Source: Protonemura montana (Eukaryota; Arthropoda; Insecta; Plecoptera; Nemouridae). From it: a stretch of 64,000 nt of DNA. Shown here piece by piece: positions 1 to 13,500 of this stretch. The number at the start of each line of letters is the position of its first letter. The first letter of the stretch is position 1. The DNA is taken from NCBI GenBank assembly GCA_947568835.1, contig OX387606.1, positions 4,526,001-4,590,000 of the forward strand, written 5' to 3'. The notes beneath the pieces were generated by a model, which saw only the letters and a list, made by a program, of their open reading frames with translations, was not told the origin of the DNA and ran no database searches. The translations under genes and the position numbers were made by a program.

Positions 1-1530
1 TTCCAGGGATGGGTGGTTGCAGCAGCTTGGAGCTGATAACCCTTGAGCTAAGGGGGCAACGCGTTCATATCTCAAGAGTCGTGCTCTATACTTTGTATTG
101 GTCGGTACGCGATTTTAGTGGTCTGTTAGTGCAAAAGTGGGAACATACCTGAGGAGACATTTGGTAAGGAAAGAGACGTTACCGCGAAGGAGTTATCTAA
201 TATCTTATTTTACATCATTTGTGTGATTGTTGATCTACGATATGAAATAATAATACAGCTTGAATAAATATGGCCAGTGGTGTTCGTGGTCTGCATAATC
301 AGTAGCACCAGTATTAGCAAAGCGCAAGTTGTATTAGTTGTTAATTTAGTGCCTGAATGTAGAATTGCATTTTTATTGGCGGGGTTGATGCCAGTTCTTT
401 GTTTTTATTAACAGTCACATGCATTTTTTTTTTATATAATGCGATTGACTTTTGAGACAGTTTTTTATGGGTAATGACAGAAACGATGTACGTCATACGA
501 TTGCATTTTCAATCGCCTTCCGACAAACCGTTATCTACGCCGGCGTCTCCATAAGTCGCGCTAGCTGTAAACATGTCTAGGAAACATGTATTTTGTTTAC
601 AAATGACCTGTTCGCAGAATGCAGTAAACAAGTTTACTAGAACCATTCTCGACAAATCTGCTGATTAGCTTTCTGACTTCTGTGGTGGCGACGAATTGCT
701 GAACGCACTTCAAGTACCATATCAACATTTCAACCCATCTCGACCTGACCAACTGAGCCGAGTTGCCAAATCACATTATTTCCCTCGCCTTTTCCTTTCA
801 GGAAGCCCAAATCAATCTCTTCTGACAGCTTAAATAATTCAGAGGTAACTATTGACCTCTATAAATGCGTGAACAAAGAACCATTGTTAGAACTCGATGC
901 TCATGCGCTTTTGGGATAAATTATTTACACTATTTACGTCGCACGCTATTGCATTGAGATCAAAGTTGCTCACAGATTTAGTGGAGACATCGTAACCCCT
1001 AGGAAACATCCCTATTCACCTGGGGGGTTGCGTTGAAACGCTGATATCTGTTGGACGAGATGCATCCAGAGTGATAGCAAGACTTGCATAATAGATAATA
1101 GGCAGTTAACTAAAGAGGATTTCTCCAGGGATACCAAGGCTCTAAGACCAAGGTCTTACCGCTGCGGCTGACCACAGCTCTCGATAAACTGAGCGATTAC
1201 CCGTGTTAAACGACACATTGTTTTGTGTTTTTACAACTGAGCGAGACCTGGTACTGTTAGGTTGATTAAAGAAACGATGTCGAAGATTGATCTTATCTAG
1301 ACTATAACTTAAAAGGGAATAGGTGATATTTACGATGCGTTTACTGACGAAGGCCAGCACAGAGACCTCTGGCAGGAGCCTTTCAGAAGTTGCTAAAAGG
1401 ATGTTCTTGTAATAAAAATTCAATCAGTATTCCTCCGCCAATCCGTTAAGTTGATAAGCAAGTCGAGGTGCAACGTAATCAATTACCTATGGCCGTGAAA
1501 TTTGCCTTCCTACCCCAAGGTGCAGTCAAG
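1..1530. other. Spacer upstream of PFAS, possible 3' end of another gene
   Basis: No convincing coding exon was found. The first bases read as an acceptor (ttccag) followed by nine codons and TGA, and an AATAAA lies near 264. This could therefore be the last exon and 3' UTR of a gene lying to the left, but that is weak. The sequence from about 1450 to 1530 is open in the PFAS frame and is probably PFAS leader. Confidence 0.3.
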
Positions 1531-4500
1531 ATGTCGGTGGTGCACCTTTACCGCGAAGGGGGCTCGTCCCGTGCAAGCGTCCTCGAGCAGCTGCGCTTGC
1601 TGAAGAAGGTAAGCGTCTTAGTGGGCAGCTTGGACACTGAGATCTGTTTCAACGTCGAGCTGTCCGCGCCGTTGGACGCTCAGGCGCGCCAGAAGCTACA
1701 CTGGCTGCTCGCGCATCCGTTCCACCCGGAGCAGCTCGCCGAGCAGCCACACCTCGTCGCGCAGCCGGGACGCAGTCTGGTCATCGAGATCGGGCCTCGG
1801 TAAGCGGGTCTGCTAGTTTTGTCTTCAGTCTGTAAGGAAATGGGCGGGAACGTCTTGGTCCCTCGGCCTTCTCTTCTGATTCTTTGTTCATGGTTAAGTG
1901 TAAGCCACTGTTGGCTCGCCTAAACAAACTGATGTCTGCATCTGGCATAAAATTGGATTACAATGTATGAAAGCGTATTTTTTTAGCCCCCTGGATAGCT
2001 GATAAGAGATATATTTTTTTTTATTAAATTCAAACAACTAGTCATTTTATTTTGTTTATCTTTTCGGGCCGATGTTTATGTATTGTCAAAATTGCACAAA
2101 TAATGGAAATTTCTATAATATTGTCCACATGAGAATGCAATAGCTATTCGACACATGTCTTAATGCGCCCCCCCCCCCCCCCCCCCCCATCACTTGGAAG
2201 TTACAAAGTGGCCCAAAAGAAAAAGCCTTGGGAACATTTTCAAACTGTCATTTCAGCTCTAATAATCAACAGTTTCAAATTCCCATTTGGTTTTTACTTA
2301 ACAAACCATTGGATATTGAATTAAAGATTGCAAGATAGCTAAAGCTTTTCTCCGCTCCCGGCAGACTGAACTTCTCGACAGCGTTCTCGAGCAATGCAGT
2401 TTCGGTGTGCCGCGCGGCAGGCGTCCCGCAAGTGACGAGGCTGGAAGCGTCAGTTCGTCACCGCTTGACGTGGACGGAGCCTGGGCTGTCCGTGAGCCCC
2501 GCCACCGAGCTGCGACTGGCTGCTGCGCTCACGGATCGCATGACTCAATGTCGGTACGCGGCGCCGCTTGACTCGTTTCGTCTCGACGGCGTGGTGGCGC
2601 AGCCGTGGGCGACTGTACCTGTAATGGAGCGTGGGAGAGAGGCCCTGGAGGAAGCCAACGACACTCTAGGTGAGGTTTGGAGACTCAATTATAAATTTAA
2701 ATTATGAAGGAATAATGCAAAGAAATATGTTTTAAATGGGGTTAAAAATGGCTGGTAAGGGCCATATGTTTTTAAGCGTGGAAACAGAACTCCACTTAGG
2801 ATTTAGTTTCCATTTTAGACTTTTTTTTTGTTCAAGGTTTAAGAATAGTGTGAAAGTTTCAGAAAGCTAAGCTAATATTTTTCTTAAATGATTTTTAAGT
2901 TTCCTCTATGCTTTATTTTCAAGGTAACTTGAGTGAAGTGGCTGAGTCCGTTGTAACCAGACAGCATTTTTTTTTTCCCGCAGGCCTTGCTTTCGACGAC
3001 TGGGACCTGGATTTCTACACGGAGATGTTCCGTAAGCGGCTTGGCCGAGACCCGACCAGCGTTGAGTGCTTTGACCTCGCGCAGTCCAACAGTGAGCACA
3101 GCCGCCACTGGTTCTTCAAGGTAAAACTATCTACGGTCCACCACATGTCTCTGACTGCCATGTCAATGATTGCATTCACTCAGAGACTTGTTTGCTTTTC
3201 CTCTGGTTTCTTAATTTGAAGGGGTATTTACCTCTTAAACTGTAATTTGACCACCCATTGATAAACCTGGAAATGAGTTTTAGCTAAAAATTTTAAAATG
3301 TCTGCATCCCTACAAGAAATGAACAAAGCCAATGGTTTTTGTTTGCTTTTTTATTGTATTTGCTTGGAGAAAACAAGAATTGGAAATATTTTTGACGTTG
3401 CTTATAGCTCCGAAGGTCAGCCAATGGTAGATTATTTCACCCTGACATAGTTTTTGGTAAGAATTAATCTGGGAAAGTAAATATTCATTGCTCGTTGTCA
3501 TTTTTGTGTTTATTTTAAATGTACGATAATATTGAGAACGATAATATATTTTAAAGTATTTTCAGTACTGTACAATATATTCATCAATTCTGACCATCTT
3601 AATTGTTTAATGGGGTAGAAAATTGGTATAATATCAGTATGTATCTGTTAAAAAGCATAATAATATTTGTTTTCATTATTTTCTGTTATTATTAACCCCC
3701 CCCCCCTCCGCAATTGTTTACCATGAGATATGAGAAATTTAGACATAGAAATGTAAGTTAAGGTTAAAGAAAATGTTGATAGAAGATAGGGAAAAAAATG
3801 TAGTAGAGTAGAATGAAACAGGATGATATAATTGTCTATGGTCATAATTTAATTTTATGTTATTATGAAAATCCTATATAAGAGTAACAACTAATGTGAA
3901 AAAATGTACTTCAATTACATACATTCATATTCATTCATATTCATTCATGTACATTCATACATTGCAAGAATTTGCAATTTAAATAAGATTTCACTTTGTT
4001 TTCAAAATTTTTTTTTTCGACTGAGAGCTACAAAATTTTGGGAGTAAGCATACTTATTTCTTACAAAAAAAATTCTAAAAATATATATTTTTTTTAATGG
4101 ACATGAAAAAATAGTTGAGAAATAATCATTCACTTCGTACAGTAATCATATGATACTGAGAATAGTAGTTCTCCAAAAACTACTGGCCAGCTTGTGATTT
4201 GCTGCTACCACCAGAAAGTGTCCATATTCTGATCTTGAAATAAACTTGCAGGGCCAGATGATAATCGATGGAAAACTGCAGTCTGAGTCACTCCTTGACA
4301 TGATCATCAACACTCAGCTTGATAGCAACCAGAACAATGTGATCAAATTCAGTGACAACAGCAGGTCAGCATCACCACTAGCCTGAATTACACGGACACA
4401 TTTTTCTAAAAACCTTTTCAACATCTTTTCCCACATCTTTTGCCACATCTTTTGTCAGAAATGTGGCGACAATTTACACGGCAAAAATGAATTGTTTGAA

Positions 4501-7500
4501 CATGGGTCCAACAGCTGACTGTAGTCGATCAGTTGGTACAGGCTGCTTCATACAAGTGTGGTTAGGTTGCTGTGCCGACATCGCTATCGACGTATGCCTT
4601 GTAGCAACGAAAGGGTTAAAGTGAATATTCAACGCGATTTGGAGGACATTATCACGATTATCAAACAGCGTAATTAATTTAGAAGATTCTCTCGTCCACG
4701 GGAATTTACCTTCGACAACGCTTGGTGTCGCCATTTTCTAGCAGACAGACCTGTGTCGTTCTGGTCAATAGAGCCAGCTACCTCACGGAGATACTGAGCT
4801 GTGATTGGTGGTTCACAAAAAGGTTGTCGAAAAGATGTTGAGATTTAGGACAATTCCTAATTGAAAAACCTTGCGCACAATCTTTTGCCACATAAGTTGC
4901 GCACAAGGTTTTTGCAAATTTTTCTGATTTACACGGTAAAAACCTTGTGCACATTTATGTTGGAAAAGATGTTGAAAAAAGTTTTTAGAAAAATGTGTCC
5001 GTGTAATTCAGGCTTAAGCTAACACAAACATTTTTACCTGATTATAATCAAAAACAAATCATCAGAACCAAAACCATTCGAAACATAAACACTTGGCAGG
5101 TACAGGCAAAGGTACAGAAAATATTTTTAAAAGTATATCCCATTTATAGTGATGTAGGAGATGGTTTTGCTCTGTTTGGATTGATGTTTGGTCCTTCACA
5201 GAACCTGGGTTAAAGTTTTGTCGGCATTCTTTAGACATCTTCAGGGTTGTCCTGAAGATGTCTGTAGATGTCAGCGCCAATGCCGACGGAACGTCGACCC
5301 AATTCCTTTTTAGGACCTAAAGTCATTCAAAACAGAGAACATCAGTAAATCACGCCTTACAGCTCTGAAAAACTTTGCCATAATATCCCATTTGTGGTAA
5401 TCAATCAGCTGGGTTCAGCCGCGCGTAAAAACTCAGTAACCCAGCAAATCAGTTAAATATCTGACCAAGAACCGATTTAAATTAGTTTATGAACACACTG
5501 TTCTTCTTAAAAAAATTAGCCATCTTAAATTGCAGTGCGATCCGCGGCTTCGAGGTGCCGCACTTCCGACCACGGGACACTGCGGCACCGAGCGCGTTCG
5601 AGACTACGCCGCACGCCACACAGTTGACGTTCACTGCCGAGACCCACAACTTTCCGACAGGCGTGAGCCCCTTCAGTGGTGCCGCCACTGGCACAGGCGG
5701 GAGGCTCCGAGATGGGCAGGCAGTGGGAAGAGGCGGGCACGTCATCGCTGGCACTGCGGGATATTGTGTCGGGCAGCTGCTCATGCCCGGTGAGCGATTA
5801 GTTAGTTTGTTCATAGATATAGAGGGATGAATACTTATCTCTGTTTTGCTGCAAACAAGGACTTGTATCTTGTGTGCTAGGTGAACATTCATTTTGGAAC
5901 CAATTGTGATAATCATGCATTAGCTTAAATTGTCTCCGATTGTATTCTGTTTGTATCCAAATGACAATGAAGCTGGGTTGCATGGCTTCAGCTACCGTGG
6001 TTATCTTGCTATATCAGATGGGTATCATTCAGGCTTGTCCATTATTATTTATTGTTGTGCAATCCATGTTTAAGAGTGTACTTGAAACGTTGATTTTTTT
6101 TTTTTTTTAGAAATCTTAGATTACCTATGCAAAAGATGATGTGAATGATGTGTTAGTATAGGCTAAAAGCTTCGAAGGTGTGGGAAACTTTGAAAAATAC
6201 TTCTCCTTATCAAAGTGTCTTGGCTAGTAAATACCTTTGTGTCAATGTATCTGTGAAATAGAGAAGAAGGGTGGCCAAAATTAATAAGTTGGCCAGCAAA
6301 TTAAACCTTTATCTCATTTTTCTGACAGGTTGCATAAGACCCTAATGCCCCAAAAACTTAGATAAAGTTCCAAATCAGTCCTGAAAGGTATCATTTTCCA
6401 GTATTCCTTTTATCCCAAAAAGGGACAATCTTCTAATTTTGTTATTTACAAATTGTCTGTATGCAAATCCAGCGAGTGCATTGTGGTTGCTTCTCCGCAG
6501 AATACCCCCAGCCTTGGGAGGATGCCGCACTGCCGTACCCGACCAACCTGGCTCCGCCCCTACAGATCTTGCTCGACGCCAGCAGCGGGGCGTCAGATTA
6601 CGGCAACAAGTTTGGAGAACCTCTGATCCAGGGCTTTGTGCGCTCATTTGGACAGTCGGGATTGGCGGGGGAACGACGGGAGTGGGTTAAGCCCGTCATG
6701 TTCAGCGGTGGAGTTGGCACAATGCATGAGGAGTTGGCGCACAAAATGCCTGCTGAGAAGGGTGAGTGCCAGGGACGTTGATTATTCTTGGCGGAGCGAA
6801 TTTTCGACTCAGCGATAGTAAACGGCCATCAAATTAGGTTAAATTGTTGCATAATGGAAAAATTGGTAACTTGAAGCTTTTTTATTTTTGACTCTAGATA
6901 GTGATTCCCTAACTTTTACATTCCTTGTTAAATTTGGGGTTGGGAAAGAAAGGAAGTAACTCACCGAGGTAAAAACTGCCAATAGGTAGAGCCAAGATTT
7001 TACGGTGTTATGATTTCGATAATTTCGTGGTAAGCTTTTTGGATTTCGGTGTTATGGCGGTGTTATGGAAAAAGTACAGAATTTCATGTCTATAACAGAT
7101 TTCAGACATAGGTGACGAAAAAAAGAAAAAACGTGTTTTTAGCATTAGTTTTATCGAAATTTTAGTGCTAATTATTTGAATTTTAGCGTTTATAGCTAAA
7201 TAGAAAAAAGGGGTTTTGCGATCTACATTCGAAAGGAATGAAGATTTAGGGTAAGCACTGGGATCTTTAATAAAGAAGTGATCAATAATAATTACAATAA
7301 AGCAAATATTTAGTGTAGGTCCTCAACATCAATATTTGTTAGGGACTTGGAACAAAATTAATAGCACAAATCAATATTTTACATAAATGCCACCATGAAA
7401 TACATTGTATGGCAGTAAGAGCGACACCTACCACTTGTTAAACTGAACATTGAACAAGTTTCAATGGTAGCTTCCCTAAAAAACCTCTCTGCATCAACAC

Positions 7501-10500
7501 TGTTCACTGGGGCCCAAATAGTTTGCTAAGTCAGAACTGCAAATGAGAAGTTTGAGATTTTTATATCCATTAGAATTTGAATTAGACCCACTGCCTGGTA
7601 CTAACAACATACTTTGCAAGATTGTCTTTTTTCTCCCAGACAAGTCTGGTGTTCCAGATTCCACACATAAAAATATATCCATCACTCACAAAGAGTTGCT
7701 TTGTTTGATCCTCAAAAGTCAAAGATTTATTACACCCCATTGAAATTTGAAATCCCAGCTAATCTCTATATAGACTGAATGCATGTGGTGCTGGTGCTCA
7801 CATGGCAAGGAGGGGAAGATTCAGCCAACCAATGGCAATGGTTTCCTACTGCAAACATTTTGCCCCACTACTTCTACCCCCTAAGCTTAGGAATGTTGAC
7901 AGCATTTGATGAGAAACAGACCTGAATATGACAAATTCATGGAAATGTGTGTTTAGAGAGATAAAATAAACATTTTAAATATTTTGCATGGAATTAAGTG
8001 GCTATTTCGCAAAATACACATATGTCAGTGAAATAGCTTCATTATCTCTCAATTTAGCATAAAAACAAACGGGTTATTTTATTTGTTTATTTATTTTCCG
8101 TGAAATATGGTTTGATAAAAATGAAAAAAAAAACCGATTATCTGAAATTTAAGATAATTGGATGGGAAAAGGCTCATTTCGCGATGATTTCGCGAAAAAT
8201 AGTTGATTTCGGTGTTATGGATGATTTTTCGTGAATTTCGCGTTTTGTCGCGATGAGCTTCTTACAATATTTGAGATGGGAATTCAATGAATCGCACTCA
8301 TTTGTAAGAAAAACAAGAGATAAGAACAATTCGCGATTTCGCGCATCACCATATAATCGTGGCTCTACCAATAGGGAAAGATCAAGTCATTGGTTTTGTA
8401 AAAAAAAAAAAAAAAAATCTCGAAGTTCTGAAAATTAGTCAGTGTGATAAGAAAAACAACCAATTTTCCTTATTTAAAATTAAAATGAAATAAAGAAAAT
8501 GATATTAAAAATATCTATTCCATTCCAGGCATGCGTCTGGTGAAGCTCGGCGGTCCGGCTTACCGCATTGGTGTGGGGGGTGGTGCTGCGTCTTCTGTAG
8601 CGGTCCAAGGCGACGCGGCCGCCGAGCTTGACTTTGGCGCCGTCCAGCGGGGCGATGCTGAAATGGAGCAGAAGCTAAACCGTGTCGTGCGCGCTTGCAT
8701 CGAGCGGAAACACAATCCCATCGCGAGCATACATGACCAGGGAGCTGGCGGGAATGGTACGGACATGCAGTTCCTTCAGGCTTGCCATTGTATATTTTTA
8801 AGTCAATTACAGTTTAACGGTTTTAGAGAGTAGTCGCGGCTCTGTTTGTGACGTAAGAAGTCCCAGATGGTCGTTTAGACCGCATCATCTAATTTATTCA
8901 AATAACTACAGGATGAAGTTTTGATTGAACAAAGGCAAGTTTATAATTGATGTCATAGGATACAAGGTAATAAACAATCTGATTTTATTTTTTTATGTTT
9001 ATTTAGGTCTACTGATACAAGAACACTCAACCTAAATATCACAAGAACATGAATTTCACTTCAGGGGCTATGTTTAATTTTGATTACAAAAGTTATATTT
9101 TGATTGTACAAGTATTCTTTTGATAAAATCACTTACTATCATCTCTTTCTACTTCTTCATTTGCAACACAGTCTACACAGGAGGTAACCGTTTACTCCCT
9201 GCAAATGAAGTGGGAGCATTGGGTACAAACGATAGTAGCTTTTCTGTTGTTTTGAACAGATAGTAGTTATATTGTGCCGCTACTGTTTATTGAAGAATAG
9301 TCAGCGTATAATAATAATAACCGCGGCTTGTAATAGTGCCTCAGAAAACATGTTTTGCTTACCTGAGTAGTCACGTAGCGGTCAAAAAGACTGGGCAACT
9401 AAACAAACTCTCTTATCTTGGTGAACTTCTGCAGAACACTAAATCAAGTATTGCTCAGTAGCAACACAAAGCTATTTTGAGAAAGTAGGTAAAGCCAGAC
9501 AGCCCTAAGATACACAATTTACAAATACCAACTGTTAAAAGAAAAACCTGGTCTAAAAGACCGGCTCGCGACTTCTCTCGGGTTAAGTAAAGGACATGAT
9601 AGTTAGTCAAAGTCTACGACAAGGTTTGCCGCTAGCGTATTTGACTGGCTGCCCTGGTGCACCCCGGTTGTGCACTGGGGGTGATCTACGTGTTTGGCTG
9701 AGCATGTGACTCTGGCCCAGTGCAACTTTTGCTTGTTCGAATGGCAGAGTTGCTTGCTCTCCGGTCAAACCCAGTTCACTTTTCTTGCTCTGAGAATTTA
9801 GATGGTGCAGTTGGAAAACAAATCTATCCACTGACAGCTAGTGATCACGAGTTGGGGTAAGAGTGCTCTCTCTCTCGAACTTGGTGCACTCTCAGGGTGC
9901 ACTCCCAAACCTGCACTGTCGCAGACCAGTCAAAAATGCCATAAATTACCTCATACGATAATCTTGCTAAGTGATCAGTATTTTTAAAGGGATCTTGAAA
10001 AATTGTTAGTTTCACAGCTTTTTAAATGGTAATCAGAAACAAAATTGGTTGTTAAAAAGATCCTTTACACTTTTTTGCCAGGTGTAAAATGTTACTTGAA
10101 TGAACAAAACCATTTTACCCCATTCGTTAACCCGTGTATTTACTGTCACTTCTCGACAATAGAGTTCATTTACACTCTGTACCTTACTTTACCTTTACTT
10201 TACCTTACACTCGTGTGTCTTAGTTAAGCTGTATGGATTCATTTGAGTTGTTCGACGTAACCTGAATGCTTTTTCTGCGTTTGCAGGCAACGTTCTGAAG
10301 GAGCTTGTGGAGCCGTGCGGAGCCGTGGTGTTTACTCGAGCTTTCCAGCTGGGAGACCCGACGCTGAGCACTCTGGAGCTCTGGGGTGCCGAGTACCAGG
10401 AGAACAACGCCATCTTGTGTCGATCTCAGGACGAGGAGTTGCTACAGTCGTTAGGGCGGCGCGAGAGGTGCCCCATCAGTGTGGTCGGCACCGTGCTGGA

Positions 10501-13500
10501 TTCAGGAAAGGTAGGCTTGGTGGCGGTTGGATGGAATGGAATATTTTTGTGGTTATCATGTTGTTTGAGTCACTGTTTGTTTGACTTTATTTGTACCACT
10601 TTTCTGCCCTGGACTCGTTGGACCATCCTTAAGATTGGTAGGGCCCATTTTGTGGGTTTTTCAGGATTGGCACCAGCAATTCATGGCACAGAAAGCCACT
10701 CCATAACAGACAGCATTGCCACTGGACATAATTATTTCAATCCCAGCAGGTCTTCAGATTACCGTTGTTTCAGATGGTTCTTTCTGAGGAGGAGGACATG
10801 AATGCTGATAAGTACCTGGATGGCAGCTACGAGAAGGAGGGGAAACGGCATCCCTTCGATCTTGATCTTGAGCTGGTCTTGGGGAAGATGCCACAGAAGG
10901 TGAGCTTCTTTATTTTGTGTATATATTACTACAGTCCCTACGAGTTTCTGTGACATATTGAGTCATCGTAGGGCTGTTGTTAGCTGGACTTGCAGCATCT
11001 CAATCGCCAGTTTTACTGTAAAAAAAATTAATTTCCTTGTAATTTATGTATTATTAGAAGTGCAGTGGTAGGTAGTTATCGTTTTTGTTAAACTAGTTTT
11101 TGTTCGAGTGAGTATTATTAATAAATCTTGAGCTTTGGAGCATGTAAAGAAGCACTCAAGTACCAATCTAGGTGTGGTGCAAGTTGCGCTGCAGGGACAA
11201 GAGCTTTGCTTGCTAATTGATACATATTTGTTGATATTTTTGTCTGATGCAACTTGCTAAGGATGGTTACATAACTTTCACACGCTAATTTCTTGTCCAG
11301 TATTTTGGCAAACTGACTTTTTGAAACTATTTTTGTAAGGACATGCATTTTACTGATTTCGTGAATTGCCTGCCCAGGTGTTCCGCATGGAGCGCCGGCT
11401 GGTGATCGTGAAGGCGCTGACGCTCCCAACGGCGCTGACCGTGTCTGCGGCGCTACAACGAGTTCTCCGACTGCCTTCCGTCGCATCCAAGCGCTACCTG
11501 ACCAACAAGGTGGACCGCTGTGTCACCGGTCTTATCGCTCAGCAGCAGTGTGTCGGACCACTGCACACTCCGCTAGCAGACGTCGCCGTCACTGCTATTT
11601 CACTTTTCTCAACGGTAACTTAAAGGGTGCTCATGGTTTTGATGGGGAATGAGTTGATAGGTTACGAGCATGTTGGTGGAGGCAGTTGTTTGGGTGGGCA
11701 ATGTCATACGTAACTTTGATAGAACAGCTGCTCATATTTGTGGCTTTTGGAATTGGCTGAATTGTGCTACTGCCCACCCATTGAGCTACCGTGCCAACAA
11801 TTCTGAAAGTTAATTGATGAGCGTAGGCAACAAAGCGGAATCATCCATTTTAGTAGCCACTAACAACGTTGCTTGTAGTGACATTTTAGCAAAAAACCTC
11901 AATGAAATTTTTGGTGAACTTCACATATTTTTTACCGAATTTCATGTAAACAATCCAATGGAAATTTCCAAAATGTTACTTAAAAGATTTGTTGTTTGAG
12001 ACTTGTGATGCTTTTATGACGGTTTGAATTTACTTTTAATCAACCAGCAATAAAAAGCTACAAAGGTTATATTCACGAAGCTGATGTACCTAGTATTGGT
12101 TACTTCTAAGATACCCTGTGAGTTATGACTTTGATAGCAATGCAGAGCCCATTAGAAATCGAAAGCTGTGGTTAAACAACAATGCAGCATGCACAGCCTT
12201 GTCGATCCTTGTCCTCTGTAACGTGGCTTTGAACCGTGGTCCCAGGAAGGCGTTGCCATAGCGATTGGGGAGCAGCCAATCAAGGGGCTGATAAATGCTG
12301 CGGCCGGTGCCCGGATGTCTGTTGCCGAGTCGCTCAGCAACCTCGTGTTTGCCGGCATCTCCGACCTCAAGGTTTGTACCATTTCCCTGACAATGGTCGG
12401 CCAATCTTGGTCCACATGTCTTAGTTTTTAGTTTGTTTATTGTCTTTCGTGTTGTACAATACATGATTTATTGACAGTTATGTGCACATACATTCTACAT
12501 ATGGTTAACCTAGGTAGACCAAGAACTAAGATAATATTTGAAAGAAAAATTTAACAATTCTTATTTGTAAACTCTGAGAAAATATTAAAGTAATACTAGT
12601 AAAAGTGTATATTAAAAAAATATAGGAAGATATAGGAAGTTAAGCTTTATGATTAATGATAGCTGTAAATTCCTCTCAAGAGTAATACTCGGCAGCAATT
12701 AGTATGGTTTTTAGTTTGCTCTTGAACATGGCTTCAGATTTTAGAGATGGCAAAAATGGTAAGTGAAAGGAAAAAGTGCGTAATAGAGCGATGAGGGAAT
12801 AAACGCTACTAACAACGCTACCTTATGGCAATTTGCAAAGATTTACAGGTTGTAGTTGTTGGTAGTTGAAAGTCAGCAAGAAGATTGACCTGAAGGAAGC
12901 AAAGTAATGCTGCCATCTTTGGGTTTCAGGTGTGAATACCTTTTGTGGCATTTGAATGTAAAACTGATATAGGAAACTGTCCTCATAATAGGTTTATAGA
13001 ACACTTTTTTGGTGTTAGCTTGGTTTTATTATTTACATAATAAATTATCTGGCCTTTCTGCAAAGATCGTACTGCCAACTTCAGGGTGTCATCACTATTT
13101 TGATAATTATTCATGATAATGATAGTAAATAATTATTCAAAACTAGATATTATTTAAGCTAAATAGTCAGTAGTAGAAAATAATTTTATTTTACAACATG
13201 TACAAACAATGAAGTATTCACAATAGAAGACTAAGGGCCACACTCACAATAACAAGATAAATGATTATCATCTGATAATTATCTTCGTGGTCACGGCCAA
13301 CAATATACTTGTGTTTTTTTACATAAATAGCATTTTATTTTTTAACTGGACATTGAGAAACTGAAACATGCCCCCTGCTCCGACCCCAGGACGTGAAATG
13401 CAGCGGAAACTGGATGTGGGCAGCCAAACTTCCCGGCGAGGGCGCCGCGCTCTACGACGCGTGCACCGCCATGTGTGTGGCCATGCGCCGTTTGGGCGTC

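Noticed and set aside
1142-1423. 93-codon minus-strand ORF near the left end
   Set aside because: It starts at TTG, has no recognisable domain, shows no splice partners and its composition looks like non-coding DNA.
1468-1530. Longer PFAS N-terminus from an upstream in-frame codon
   Set aside because: The codon at 1468 is GTG and the extra 21 residues do not resemble the family, whereas ATG 1531 matches the usual PFAS start.
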